Below are positions 1 to 13,390 of a stretch of 64,000 nt of DNA, piece after piece. The position numbers were made by a program, and so were the translations under genes. The stretch lies in NCBI GenBank assembly GCA_934045905.1, contig OW203762.1:43239411-43303410 (forward strand). The letters are read 5' to 3'. The notes beneath the pieces are model-generated. The model was given only the letters and a program-made list of their open reading frames with translations, had not been told where the DNA came from and ran no database searches. The DNA is from Leuctra nigra. Its lineage: Eukaryota; Arthropoda; Insecta; Plecoptera; Leuctridae. Numbering within the stretch: position 1 is the first letter of the stretch; each line of letters opens with the position of its first letter.

Positions 1-3000
1 CGAGGTGTTGCGTCAGTAGGCCAATCGGAAGTGAGCTACCATGAGGTAGGAACACCGACAGGCGGTGATGAAGATGAGCCAGTGCCATTCAACCGTGGCA
101 AGCGAGGCAGTAACACTTGGATGCAGCAAGCGGTATGAATGTGCATTACATAACATTATAAGTTTGCAGAGCTAATGGCAGTATAGGTACCCTTTAAGTG
201 CTACTTTTTCTACTTTCTGCAACCCAAAATAAAATAAATATAGACTAATCATATTGAATTATTGTGTCAAACACAAAAATTGCAGTTAATGACAATGTTC
301 TCCAACCAAGGAGAATGTAGCATTTCTCTGGCTAAATTATGCATCTCATTTTGTTAATTTGATTTTAATCCAATTTCAGAAAATGTTGCTTACACATCGT
401 GACCAAGAAGTTAGCTCCGACATCAGCAATCTCCTCTCTAACGGTCTAGGGTTAATGGAAGTTACATTAATCAGGTGAGAATACTAAAATGACTAAATTC
501 TCAAATAGGTATTCGTGAATGAATTTGATTGAATAGGTACTTAAGCTACGTTTACAGCTTGCCGTTGATGCGCTCGACGTTCAACGCTCGGCGTTGGCCA
601 ATCAAGAGGCTGAACGGCGAGCGCTTGAGCACTGTCGTTCAAGGTCAAAAGAAAAACCACATTCATTTTCAGCGCCGAACTTGAATGACGGGCTCGTTAA
701 CGGCGAGCCGTAAACGTAGATTTATTCTTTATACTCTTGGCAATTGTGTGGTGCAAAACAAAATAATTGTATTGTGATGTGTGTGATTAGAGCCCGAGAT
801 CTCGTCTCGAAGGATCTGAACGGCTTCAGTGATCCGTACTGCGAAGTCAAGGTCAATGGGGAATGTAAATACAAGTCAAGCGTCCGGAAGAAAACATTGA
901 ACCCAAGCTGGGAGGAAAGCGCTATTATGGGACTTCCAAGAGCTGGCGAGACACTAGATGTGGTGCGTTTGCATTAGGACTTCTAATTAACAATTCTTGT
1001 TAAACTACTTAGTTATTTTTACATCATACTATTTTTAAAGTAAAAATGATGATTTCTGAGTATGACTATATCCAGTAATCCATTTTAGGTATTGTGGGAT
1101 CACGACACCTTTGGTATGAAAGATTACCTTGGAAGTGTGACATTCTCTTTGGAGGATATTCGACGAATCTCAACGCTTGACACTGTGCAGTGCAGCCAAC
1201 TACAGGGTGTTAAGACTGGCTTTGTTGAGCTTAGAGTCAAAGTCATATCTGAAGAAGCAGAGGTAAGAAACTAAAGGGAATTGACTGAATTCAGTATTTC
1301 AAGCTACTTCTATCAAGTAATTCAATTGCTTGAATATGAATTGGTAACTTATATTAGATTTATGCATTATTATTTGTATTCTATTTGCAGCAGAGCGTAC
1401 TGCTTGCATGCAGTAACAGTAGCACAAGCTCGCCACGGATCCAGCGAAACAGTGAATCATCAGAAAGTAGCTTTCCACGCAGGACATCCACGGAACGTTC
1501 AAAGTCGAGATTTCACATGGATCCAGTGCCTCCACCCACGCCACCTCGTACCGTTACTCTTGGGTACAAACTGCCTTCATCTCAGCCAGGTATTAATTTA
1601 TTTTATATTTATTTATTTATTTCTGACGTTATTATAATACAGATTTTGGTTATTTTCATGTCCCAAGCAAGAAAAATGGTTTTCACATATGTAATTTTGG
1701 TTACCCACCTAGTATATTTTTTTTTTATTTTCAAACCCTGGTTCCAAATATTATTTGGGTCAGGGGGTAAGACAATTCATAAATTACATTACATAATTAC
1801 ATTCACTGCCTAACCAGACATACTAAGGCTATAAATTTCTCAATCGGCTAGCCGGACCGGTTGATATTTCTTCATCTTCTTCCTCCTCACTTTCTTCCTC
1901 CTCCATCTTCATAATTAAACCATTCCATATGTCGCTATTTTCCCACCAACTTTCCCCCTCAACCATCTTCCAGTCTTCTCCTCTTGCACTCACATCTTCT
2001 TCAATCAAGCTCTTCCACTGAGCTCTAGGCCTTCCAACACTTCTCTTTCTTATCACATTTATTGCTTCCAACTCTGTTCTGGCCATCCTTCCAATATCCA
2101 TTCTCTTCATGTTACCAAACCACCTCAATCTCTCCCTCCCCAACTTAAATCCCAATCTCTCCACACCCAATTCCTTCCTAATCTTTGAACTTCTAATTCT
2201 GTCCAACTTAGTCACTCCTTTTGCACTTCTAAGAAATTTCATCTCTGAAGCTTGTAGCTGGCCAACCTCTTTCTCCCCAACATTCCAGGAAACAGCTCCA
2301 TATGTTAATATTATTATTGAAATTAATCCTATATTGCAGAATCTTCCAATAGACATTCTCGATTAACGTAATATTCACATTTTCAACATTTCAATATGTT
2401 AACTGCAAAACCACATGTGTGCACTCTTTTCCATCTACTATGACTTTTTACAATTAAAAAATATTGCAAAATAAATCATTCCTCTAAATCACAGTCTCAA
2501 TACCACGGTCGTCATACAAGTAAGGAGAACCTTAAAAAAACACGTATTTCAAACTAACAGATTGATGTGTAATGATAAATAAGCTTCCATTGAAGAAACC
2601 GACTATTTGCCTTCTTATGATATGTATAAAAATATACAAAAAACATATGTATTGGTTGCTTTTTTTTAAAAAAAGGTATTAATTTGTAATTGACATTTTC
2701 CTCTGGTAAAAACTAAAAACTAAAAAACCATTAATAGTATCAATGGGGTTGGATGTTCTTGTATGGACACAAGGGTATGATTGAACATGAAAAAATTGGA
2801 ACTTGATAAGAGTCTTCCACATTATCTTGCAAACTGAACATTCCAGATGCAGGCAGCTACAGCAGTAGGTCGAGTTCTCCTCACACTGTTCCAATGGTGA
2901 CAGTCACAGACTTACAACCAGATAATGGAGATACAAGTAAAATCTCACCCAGCTCTCTCAGCCCTTCTTATGACGGCAGTTTAAAGAAGAATGTGTCAGA

Positions 3001-6000
3001 ATATAGCAGTTTCAGAGTCATGAAACAGAAGGTACCTATACTCAACTTTGACAATGTCATCTTTTTCCATTATATTTTACTTGTACTTATTGAAAATAAT
3101 CAGTCGTGCAATGATTTAAAACACTCAGAACTCATAGTGTTTGTCACTGAATTGCATTTGATTTTGGTGTACATATATCCGAAATTTTGAATAGCGGCTT
3201 CTTCAACATTATACAAGTACTAGAATAATTGTATGCTATTATAGCATTAGCTTTAGCTCTCATGTGTGCTATAGTGGATTATAGTGGAGTCCACTAGTCC
3301 AAATTTGGAAATGCACTGTAAGTAGTCTACTTACTAATTCAAGCTAATTCGAGCTTGAGAAATCGAAACATTTATGGACACAAACTGAAATCTTTCAACT
3401 TTTGGAGCAAAGATTAATTCAATTAATTAGTTAATTAAAATGTCAAATAACACGAATATTTTAAGTATTTAGCAACTTTTTGGAATTATTAATTAAGAGT
3501 TAAAATAATGTATAGCTAGGTAACTACATTTTAATTACTGAAGTGTTTTTATTAGTAATTAAACTTTGATTACCTAATGACTTATATATTTTTTTTAAAA
3601 ATAAGAAATTAAAATAATTTCCAAATTGTAATAATTATATTTGAATATAGATTTTTAAATTTTAATGCATTTACCAAATCTTTTTGTTTAATACGTCACA
3701 CAACATGTTTTGGCTCGAGTCTAAAATTATTAATCAGAATAAAAGTATTAAAATTTAAAACACTTTTATGGCGGTTTCGACTGGCTGCACTGAAGTGACA
3801 TCAGTTGTCACCATACAAAACTCAATGCAAATTTCAAACCGAGTGCAAACCTAGTGCGCCCCAGTGCGACCAGTCGAAAACGCCTTAAGATTCAAAACAA
3901 ATTTGTGCATTGTGCTTAGTAGATATGTATTCATTCTTATGGATTATCGTCGATCAATTATTATACCTTATTAATTCGAGGATTAATTTTAATTTCTTAA
4001 TCTGATTTATTGCATTTTATCATATTTTTATAAATTAAGGTAAGTTTTTTTAAAAATCATATGTAATGTATTTTATTTAAACTCTTAAAAAAATTGCTAA
4101 TAACTTAAGTAAAAAATGTGTGTATCTTGACATTTTTATTAAATATTTTAATAGTAGGGAATATGCATGAATTTATTAAAAACTATATTTCAAAAATACA
4201 ACATATTTGTTGGTAATCATTTCATACAATTTTCACACTAAAAAGTGTAAATTTTCACTCATAAAAATCTCATGAAAATCAGTGAAAATTTTGGTGGAAA
4301 AGCGACATCCCGGCCAGTGATGTCATTTATCAACCAACAATGATGTTGCCATGGTTGCAATAAAATATGATATCACTCGCCATGAGGCCAAGTCTTAAAA
4401 CTTTCGCCTTCAGGACGCAAACAAACGCTCTTGGACATCAGACAATAAGTACCATTCAATGTAAGAATGACGACCTTGAAATCTACTGTCAACTGTTTAG
4501 TTTAATTTTAAATAATGTTTTAATGACGGTATAATATCTGTAATAATAATTATAATGTTAATAAATTGTTTCCATTATATTAGTGGATGACAATCAAATA
4601 AGTGGCTTGATTTTATGTTTCTATGTCAATCATTCTTACAGTAAATGGGACTTATTCACGTCTGAGAGCATTTGCGTCCTGAAGGAGTATGTTTTAAGAC
4701 GTGGCCTCCGGCTCCAGGATGGCGTTTCCCAACAAAATTTACACTGCTTTTTTTTCATATTAATTTATGAATGAAATTTTACGCTTTTTAGTGTGATTGA
4801 CAGATAATAGTGTGATTTACTAACAAATATGTTGTTATTTTGAAATATTGGATTTTAACCACATTAAAAATCTTTGCATATTCCCTATTGGCCAATTATT
4901 TCCTCCAAAAGTTAAAGGAATCCAGCTTGTGGCTATACTTTCTTGAATTTCTTATGTTCGAACTAGTAAGTAGGTACCTACCTACCTACACACATTTTCA
5001 AACTTGTATCATAATTTGCACAATATTTAGACTGGGAACCCTAGCTTTTCGGTGGTGTGGCAGAGTTAAACTAAACTTCACCTTATAAAATACAGTAAGA
5101 ATGTTATTTATTAAATATCTAAAAATGTTGAAATAATCATTAAACACAATCATCATTAATCATCATTAATAATCATCATTATACACCTACTGTGTACACC
5201 TACTGAGTACTACAGTTATTTTTCAATTTTGCTCAAACAGGTGAGGAATGGTTTAAAGCTACGACGCTTTAAATCAGAAGTGTGTGTTCATGACAAGTCT
5301 AATGGTAAGGCAATGAATGGCAATGGAATGTCATTCAGTATTGAGCCAAGTGGAGGTGGAGAATCGGACGCAACTGAACTTTTGCAAATGTCGGGGCTGA
5401 CCCATGCAGTTTCTCAACCAAATATTATCTCACCTCTGTCCAGGCTCAAGCGACCAAATGGTGAGAATGTTTCATTTCATACACAATTATACTCCCATCT
5501 ACTAGTCTACTACACAACAGCATATTTTAGTCTAGATTAATACGAGGGGGGTACCTACTAAAAGTAATGCAAATTTCAATTGTTGTTGTAATGTGAAATT
5601 TGTGAAGGTGTGCTTCTTTAATTGTATTCTACGATAAAAATTATGTTTTACTTTAAGTGTATTGCCCCAAACCAGCCACTGGTCCAAGGGGCATAGTTCG
5701 TGGAGAATTGTAATTTCATTTATTAATAGAGAATTTGAAACTGAAAAATAATACAAGGTGATAAGTAACTCTTCCTCTATACACCGGTATCACTTAACAT
5801 TCTCCGAGTCAGTTAGCCCATCTCTTCATTAATATTCGGAAAAAAACATGTTAATTACATTGTAAACCCTCTTCTTCCCTGACAATAGGTAGGTACATTG
5901 TTTGTGTGATCAAATCATGTCCCCAAAGACTGTCCTTGGTTAAACTGAAAGGTAGAAGTTGAAGGGTTTAAGATTATGAATGTATCATGGATGGGAACAC

Positions 6001-9000
6001 ATCGACTGCCCGGATCTGCTGAATGCCTGTGTTATTGCCAAACAACAGATCTGATTCTGATATTCTGATTCAGCAGAATATTATTGGAGAGTTGGGTTTA
6101 TACCCACGTTCACGCAAACACATCTCTTGACACTCACAGAATGTCTAGTGATACTGTTGTATAGATGAAGAGTTAGGAACTCATCACCATGTGCAATTTT
6201 AATGATATATTTCAATTAATAGCAAAGTTCTGCCCAAAGTTGTGTTTGGTATCGCCCTCGTACATAGCAAAGGTAAATTCCTGTATCTAGAACAACTAAT
6301 TTCTATCATAGTAGCAGTTATTAATTATTTTAAAAAGTTGTCATATCTACTCACATAATTATTTGAGTCTCCTCTCAAATTCTACTCCGTAGCCTAATAT
6401 CTAGATACGTAATAAAAATTTAAATGAAGAACTTCATTAGATATTGTTGTGGTTCTTGTAATCAGTTCATGTAACTAGGTAACTTGAACTTGACTATTGG
6501 ATTTAAATACAGGGACATGTATTTGTAGGTAGTACTCGTTTCTAGAATGTAGTAAATAACTTCATTTTATTTCCCAATTAACAGATTTAAAAGTGGGTTC
6601 TACACATCACCCTGATAACTACACTGGCATTGAAGGCAAAGTAATTCAAGCTCAGGGCCTGCATGTAGCGCGTGTGGCACAAATCTATTGCCGTATTAAG
6701 TATCAAAAGTAAGTCAACATTTCTCTTCTAGTAGACAATGTGCTATTTAAGACTTGTTGGTTCTGTGTAAAATTGTTCAATGCATTCTGGTGTAAAAATC
6801 CTGACTTAGTTTGATCTAATAAAACAACCATCTAGTGGAGCGGTCGCTCCACCCAGCCAAGTCGTACCGTACACTCACACTCACTCAACAAACCGTAAAT
6901 GCATTATAAACTGAGGAGCAGACCAACCACTTTTACTGTAAGCAACAACATGGCATTTTCGGCCTACTGGATCTTAAAATTGGAAAATCTCACATTGTTG
7001 CGATATATCTTAATTTCGAGCTATGGCCCACCCCACTACATGTACCAAATTAGGGAACAATATGTTATGCCGTTTGCGAGCTAGAGGGCCGTGAAAAACG
7101 TGAAATTACACCCCTTTTAAAACCTATCTTGATCTGATGATGATGATGATGATATCAGGAAACACCGCAATCACCGCCACAGCCTAAACGGCTGAGCCGA
7201 TCGATCTGAAATTTTCACCACATGTGCACTTTTGGCGTCTGAGGTGCCTTTTTATAAAACCAACAGGAAGCCGCCATTTTGAAACCGGAAGTCACGTCAT
7301 ATCTCGAAAACGGCTAGACCGTTAGGAATTAAACCAGCGCCAAATGATTCTGACGGTCATCTATATGGAATATCAATAGTTAAAGTAGAGATGTACTATT
7401 ACCAAAACCGGAAATGACGTCATGAAAATGAAGAACTAGATTTTAATGACCTCTTACTACAATAACTACACATTCAGAAGGCTTATAATGATACATAACA
7501 TTTATAGAAATAAATTCTAGGTGGCAGTTATTTCAGTCGCCATTTTGAAAACCGGAAGTGATACCATATCTCGAAAACGGCTGGACTGATTGGAACGAAG
7601 CTTTCGCAATTCTTCATGGAATATCACTTTAAGCTTAGTATATATTGAGCACCAAACACAATATTTCGTATTAACCAATTCGGAAATGGCGTATTTTTTA
7701 AAAGTATTTAGTCATTGTTGCTCCGATGTGTGTTACAAGTTGTGTAAATAAACTAAAAAAATAAGTGATATCCCCATAAAAAACACTCCGTGTAAAAATA
7801 CCAGCCAAGTCTCTTCAACTATAAAAAATAGAAGAAATCTAAAAATTCAGCACTGAAATGTAGTGATATCAAAAAATGAGCCAAGTCAAAACTTAATTTT
7901 AAAAACCAAAATATACTTGGCGCATCGTTTTTAAGGGCATTATAGGTATATTTTATATATTTTGGTACATTTGATTTTTGGCATATGCTTCTATACTATT
8001 TATATACACGATGCGCCAAGTATATTTTGGTTTTTAAAATTAAGTTTTGACTTGGCTCATTTTTTGATATCACTACATTTCAGTGCTGAATTTTTAGATT
8101 TCTTCTATTTTTTATAGTTGAAGAGACTTGGCTGGTATTTTTACACGGAGTGTTTTTTATGGGTACAGTTTATATTAAGCCAAGCTTTTCAGAATTGCAT
8201 CAACTTATGTATAGGTACGTAACGTACCTATACCTTCTACTGATAATAAGAGAAATTAATTTTCTGGACAACTTTTTTAGGATTGAATTATTGAAGTTAC
8301 ATCACATTGCCACTTGTCTTTACATAGCACTTGGTACTTACAGGAAAACACTATTATTTTAATAATACGATGTTAGTGTCAATTCTTTTGAGGTACCTAA
8401 AAAATGAGTTTTTGTCCCCTAATTTGTGATACCTATAATTAACATTCATAAAATTGACTTCAACCAATTGGAATTTGGAAATAACAGATGCCATCTCTAT
8501 TGTGAGTTGCATGTAGGTACCCTCTCATTTTTCTCAACTCTACTACAATTATGATTTATATTTTTTACGTTATTAATTTTACCTCTCAATTTTGCATAAC
8601 AACAAATAATTTGTTTCTGCACTTGACCAGCTGCACGAGTCCAGAGAAACTAATGCGTACAGGACATAGCAGTGGTAAAACAATTGCCAAGTCGAGGCTT
8701 TTGCCTGCAATGCCAAACCTTCGCTTTGATCTCCACTTTCAACTAGATCACCTAGATAGCTATCCACGCCATGCTGTGCTGCTTTTCGAAATACGGAGTG
8801 CAGGCAAAGAAGTTGTTGCCGTACGCAAAGTTACGCTACAAGAACTGCTTTCGGGTAAGGGGCTGATGAATGCGATAGAAACAGTATAGGTACCCTGATA
8901 CAATTTTAAAAATGTGAATTGTGTAAATTCTTCTATTTTTAAGATGTCAATGAGTTTGTTTTTAATCTCCAGCAGCTTCACCAGAAACCAATGAAGTGCG

Positions 9001-9124
9001 CACATGGGTCTCTTTAAACAACGGAGCCCTGCTCGAAATTGAGATAGCCCATAATCGAGAACTGAAGAAACCATCGCGGAAGATCTTCCGCAGTTGGTCC
9101 GTTCACCGAATTGGAAAGATCTAA
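1..9124 (+). CDS. C2-domain protein with two C2-like modules, 3' part of gene (10 exons, 5' end off window)
   Basis: Exons read as 1-132, 380-474, 791-962, 1089-1262, 1391-1589, 2847-3031, 5241-5460, 6585-6708, 8631-8854 and 8973-9124. Every junction is GT-AG, phases match, and the sum is 1677 nt (558 residues plus stop). Residues about 69-187 form a C2 domain with acidic loops expected of a calcium and phospholipid binder (SDPY, then WDHD with a following KD). A Ser/Pro-rich linker follows, with PPPTPP near residue 240. A second, divergent C2-like sandwich spans about 395-535, and the protein ends in a basic tail (KKPSRKIFRSWSVHRIGKI). The layout recalls membrane-tethering C2 proteins such as extended synaptotagmins, but I do not recognise the orthologue. 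The last acceptor is a NAGNAG (8971-8975), so isoforms one residue apart are possible. ATTAAA at 9267 may be the polyadenylation signal. Confidence 0.85.
542..721. repeat. MITE with ends like AGCTACGTTTACAG, copy 1
   Basis: The left end (AAGCTACGTTTACAGC) and the right end (GCCGTAAACGTAGATT) are inverted repeats flanking about 180 bp inside intron 2 of the C2 gene. Related copies lie at 24861-24963 and 44398-44535. No coding capacity. Superfamily not assigned. Confidence 0.7.
1735..2360 (-). pseudogene. 3' tail of a non-LTR retrotransposon (RT C-terminus), copy 1
   Basis: A minus-strand frame of about 175 codons (2356 down to 1829) reads like the region after the RT domain of many LINEs: ILTYGAVSW, then LRWFGNMKRM, then GRPRAQWKS, then a Glu-rich stretch ending SRLRNL. 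The catalytic RT domain is absent, so this is a 5'-truncated insertion. It lies in intron 5 of the C2 gene, antisense to it. Sister tails are at 19541-20016, 25620-26040, 42595-44080 and 54541-54690. Confidence 0.8.
2396..2846. other. Intron sequence, no further feature seen
   Basis: AT-rich remainder of intron 5 of the C2 gene, between the LINE tail and the exon that opens at 2847. Short ORFs here have no recognisable motif. Confidence 0.5.
3770..3884. repeat. Short inverted-repeat element (115 bp)
   Basis: Ends GGCGGTTTCGACTGG and CCAGTCGAAAACGCC are near-perfect inverted repeats, continuing inward as CTGCACTG / CAGTGCGA. Non-coding MITE in intron 6 of the C2 gene. The flanking intron (3032-5240) is otherwise AT-rich with no gene seen. 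Confidence 0.6.
4385..4708. mobile_element. MITE with GGCCAAGTC ends, diverged copy
   Basis: The same element as 63053-63377, aligned over its whole length: AGGCCAAGTCTT, then CAGGACGCAAAC, then GTAAGAATGACGACC, then a central stretch rich in TAATAATTATAATG, then the mirrored end. The copies share about 320 bp with scattered differences. This one lies in intron 6 of the C2 gene. The polished copy in the LINE suggests this family moved at two different times. Confidence 0.75.
6831..8163. mobile_element. Palindrome-headed element, copy A (1333 bp)
   Basis: One end is TCTAG followed by the hairpin GTGGAGCG-GT-CGCTCCAC. The other end is a palindrome with arms at 7772-7928 and 8008-8163, about 156 bp each and seemingly identical, around an 80-bp spacer. 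The body (6850-7771) holds two units at 7271 and 7540. Each has ATGGCGGC, ACTTCCGG and (in the first) a TGACGTG-like site on the minus strand, with an intervening TGACGTCA/CCGGAAAT module near 7402. There is also a (GATGAT)n run at 7137. No credible protein is encoded. It sits in intron 8 of the C2 gene. The flanks show no target duplication (A before the element, T/A after, read on its own strand). Copy D is nearly the same sequence. Confidence 0.85.
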
Positions 9125-9439
9125 ATCGATTACAGAATATACTTCATTTTGTGGCCTAATATATCTATTCATAATATCCAAGGTATCTATATCAAACTAG
9201 GTACCTACTATCTATGTAATTTAAGAAGGTTACAGAGTGATTCCTCACTCACTTGTTTGGACAAATATTAAAATGTGAATTTTAGATATTTTTTTAAAAA
9301 TCTCCAGAAGTAGGTATTCGCGTTTAAAATCAAAGGAGTCGACATCTGGATACTGCTTCGCCAACTAACCTACCTAGGAGTAATATCTTTTGTTTTTCAT
9401 TTGTTTTCATCTGTCAATTGATGTTCAACCGGTGAATTT

Positions 9440-9684
9440 ACCTATTAAAAGCAAACTAAAAGCAGCAAATCGATATTGTAGTGTTCCTCAATGTTCAAAC
9501 AAAGAAGCGACAGCTGCAGATGGACTCTCCTTTCATGTATTCCCGAAGGATACTGTGCGGGAGAAACAATCATCTGCAATCTGCTTTGAAGGTTGGCAAG
9601 AGGGTTTCCAAATGCATGTTAGCTTCATTATTCTATGATGTTAGTGTGTGGGGAACATTTCAAAGCAGATAACTTCTTTTACTC
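9440..9684 (+). pseudogene. THAP-type zinc finger remnant
   Basis: The frame opening near 9450 reads NRYCSVPQCSN, then LSFHVFPKD, the N-terminal half of a THAP C2CH finger. After two frame changes another frame reads SMMLVCGEHFKADNFF, the conserved C-x-x-H half. A GT donor-like site (CTCTG/GTAAGA) follows at 9685. THAP fingers occur in host DNA-binding proteins and in P-element transposases. The frame breaks argue for a decayed exon. It begins about 320 bp past the C2 gene stop, on the same strand. Confidence 0.6.
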
Positions 9685-9689
9685 TGGTA

Positions 9690-11484
9690 AGACTTGTATT
9701 ATATTGTTTTGATATATCTGAAATAAGTTCATAAATCGTCAATGAAGGCTGCTCTAAGCCGAAAACACTACACATTACTTCTATACACCTTGTCTATCCT
9801 ACACAGGACAAGTGCTGCTACCTAACCAGGTTTTAAACGCCAATACTGATGACTATGCTGTAATGAATTAACCAAACTTAAAAAAGGACTCCATAACAAT
9901 TTTAATATAGTAAAAAACTATAAAAAACTGAGCAACTCGTTGGCTCTCTATTTCCATAAATGACTTTCTCGTCTTGACTGAAAATCTCCTTGGCTGATTA
10001 CTTCCATTTTAAAATATTATATAATGTATAGATTCAATATTATGTAATATATTCCTTGTGTTAGTGTAGTTGTAGTACCTACTATATACATATTTATTTT
10101 AGACTTTAATTTTGTACTTTTCAAATGCAATATTATTATGTAAGCTACTCTATTATCACTCAGGGTAGCTAATAATAGCTATGTACTAGCTAGGAGGGTA
10201 TATGTACCTAGTAATAATACAGATATTGTATATCTGTTGAGCTGCAATTGCACAACTTTTCTAATTGTAATGAGACACTATCGTGGGAAATGAAATTAAT
10301 GGTTGAATTATCAACATATCTGATTAATTATAGAACAATTATGAGTGACTGAATATGATAATTGAATATGAACTACATTGTGAACACCCCACATTTACTG
10401 TTTGAGGCACTTGCAGAGTAACCATCGATAACATAGCTCAGTGTAGCTTCAGGTATTGCAGCTAGCTGAAATGCTGATTTTGTTAGATGTTGGTCATTTA
10501 GGCCATTCAAGGTCAAACATTAGTATTTCTATGTTACTATGTTTTAACTGTAACATCATCCGAGATGTTTCAACCAAGCATTTAATGCATTGAATGCATT
10601 TTTACTTCAATTGCAAGCACCTAACCAACATCGTGCGTCGTTATAACTTTTAAATTATTCAAATTATGAAGGCCGGAAGTCCATTTTCTTGATTTTGTGT
10701 TGCCCACTTTTGGAATGAAGTAATCATGCTCTATCAATTAGGTACTGGTTTAAGAGCTCACCTCAAAGAATCATTGAAATAGACTTTGGGCCTTCTACTC
10801 CGAGGTGCAGATATTATAAAGACAATATTTGTGCATACTCGTTTCAAAGGGAAAATGTCCATATTTTTTCGTCTTCATGAGTTTGGGCACTAATATTGTC
10901 TTTATAAGTTGGTGCTGTAATATTGCAAAAATTGATTTGGTTGCTGTTGCAAGGAACCCAAAATGTAAATGAAACTGTGTGCTTTTGAACAAGATTTCAA
11001 AACATTCCAAATAAAAGAGTCATAGAGGTAAAGTAATAATTCTAGTCACATTGTTGGCATAAATGTAACAGATTTGGCAAAATATTTGGTAATAATAATA
11101 CAAAATGCGCACTACAAATAAGTAGGTAGTAGTAGTAGTAGTACGTCTAGATGTATTGTATGTACTCGTATGTCCTACGGTATGTCTTATTATGGAATCA
11201 AATATATTTTAATTATTAAATGGAAAACATAATGGTCGTGTAACAAATGTATCTGAAAGTCAATCCTGTCCTTATCCAACTGAAATGAGCGACAACTTAA
11301 TAAATTAACACAAAAGCCAGGTACACCATACCTATCTGATGCACGTAGCAAGATGGTCATCATTTGTTGCTATGTTTGACAAACACTTTCTATATCTCTA
11401 TTAATTATATTCATAATTTATTAAGCGAGCGACTCCTTTTGGCACGGGCCTTTGTTTTTTATCTAGTTTTTTCTGCTACTAACC
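9690..11484. other. Intergenic, no gene recognised
   Basis: AT-rich sequence with short ORFs of no recognisable content. A (GTA)n run lies at 11125-11145 and TAGGTA-type tetramers are scattered. I see no terminal inverted repeats here. Confidence 0.5.
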
Positions 11485-11492
11485 AATAGGTA

Positions 11493-12843
11493 CAGTGGCG
11501 GCCGGTGCCTTGTATAGTAGGTGGGGCGCAATACCGAAGTTGTCCTCGACCCCACGGGGGGTCTGGGGGGAACCCCCAGCCGGCGGAGCCAACCCGCCGG
11601 AGGCGGAAATTTTTGAAATAATGAACACTATCAAGTCATAAGTTAATGATTTGGGAGCGTTCCATTTAAGTTTAGAGTAGCTGAGAAATCGCACTTATTA
11701 CGTCGTGCGGTAAGTAGTTTCTTCTGTCATCAAAAGCATAGCCGGGTTTTCTCTGATTCCGCACCAAGTAGAGGCGCGCTTTTTTATCAGGTTTCCCCGT
11801 AGCCGTCTCATTTTCATCTCGCATATGATTCCATTTTATTTTTCCATACTAATATTGTTGTTGATTCTTATATTGTTGCCTAGATATAATATTGTTCCAT
11901 GAATTCATTAAAGCATTGTTGAGTTGACACTCGACTCAACAATGAGTCTGGTAGCGATTGGACGAGTTTTCCTATTGTTGTTAAAAATTCGTTCTTAGTG
12001 CGCATACGATACGGCATTTTCGACGATTTTGGAAAACATTGGTTGGCTTATATTTCTATTAGGTAAATAAAGAGCAAGCAGTGAAACAAAATAACGCGTT
12101 TATAGTTCACAACCACACATTCATGTGTGCCATTCCATCCAAAGATAAAAACATTGACTTGAGAATTTTGTGTACTAAGAAGACACACAGCTCGACAAAG
12201 TTGATGCGCCACTTACATTATGAGTCTAGTAGAGTAGGAGACAATGATGTACCGATAGGTACTGATGAACAAAACATAATTTACACTGATAATTATTTAA
12301 TTTATCTGAAGAAATCCATAAGAAAAACATTAACGCTTCAAAACGATTAGCGGGAACGTTGAGTGATGGACGAGAAGTATGATCGACGAGCTAAAAGCAT
12401 CAAGTCCGATGATTGCCGAATGCCGTCGGCACAAAGATTCTGTGCCCCAACACCGCGGTTCGGCTCGAGCGCTGCTATGGCGAGAACGCAAGAGCGCATG
12501 CGTCAACTTCTAGAATGACGTCACGAATGGGGCACGGATTAGCTGTGCCCCTGGTTGCCTACCCAGCCAGGTGCCGCTAAGATTTCAAGCGGGCGACGGA
12601 ATATACAGTAATTTCATTGATTTGGAGAGCGTATGGATGGGAGTTTCAACATTTTACATTACAAATTGAACATTTAAATTGTTCAAATTGAACATTTAAT
12701 TTGTTCTCAGAATAATTATTGGTTGTTATTTGCAGAATATTATAATAAATCATTGAGGAATTAAATTATATTTTTTTTTAGGTATAACCTGATATTTTAG
12801 GTAGGGCACGTGCCCCTGTGCCCCAATGCACCAGCCGCCACTG
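11493..12843. mobile_element. hAT-like element, 1351 bp, 8-bp target duplication
   Basis: Ends CAGTGGCGGCCGGTGC and GCACCAGCCGCCACTG are inverted repeats. They are flanked by AATAGGTA (11485-11492) and GATAGGTA (12844-12851), 7 of 8 identical, the duplication length of hAT transposons. The interior has a GC-rich patch at 12400-12560 unlike its surroundings, and an ORF of 89 codons (12081-12350) that I do not recognise. No hAT dimerisation motif or DDE residues are visible, so it is presumably non-autonomous. Confidence 0.8.
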
Positions 12844-13390
12844 GATAGGTACACAGGTTTCACCGATCGCTCTGAATTTTTTTTAACACACGTAAAAACC
12901 ACCTTTACTGTTTGCAGTTCCAAATTTTTTGAAATCCTTTCTATGGTTAAATAAAATTAACGGAGTGTATATTCTTACGTCTAGAAGTAACAATAAGACA
13001 AATGTAACGTCTAGACTCGATTTGCCAACTCGATTTGCCAAGGGTTGCGGGGGGGCTTGGCCTCCACTTCTATGACTTGTTTAATTATATATCTGATATT
13101 CACTATTTCATAGACTCCTTTATTATTTTTTAAACATTGAAAAAACTTTAAAATAATAAGCATTTTATGTAGGGTGACAGTTAACTAAAATTCAATTGTT
13201 TTCCCCTTACATTACAAGGTGGTTTTGGTCTGACTTAATTTCTTCACTATTCAACCAATGAGTGAGTCTGGATGTAACATTATTCTGTCGTCTCCAATGA
13301 GTGAGACTGGACGTAACATTATACAAATGATTATTCTTACGGCTAGACGAAACAACATACCTACATAGGGTAAAATTAAAATAAATATAT

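Noticed and set aside
7772..8163. CRISPR-like or regulatory terminator reading of the palindromes
   Set aside because: This is a spliced eukaryotic genome. The palindromes are dispersed, share ends with a larger element, and have no spacer array.
12081..12350. 89-codon ORF in the hAT-like element as a transposase
   Set aside because: No BED finger, DDE residues or hAT dimerisation motif could be seen, so function was not claimed.
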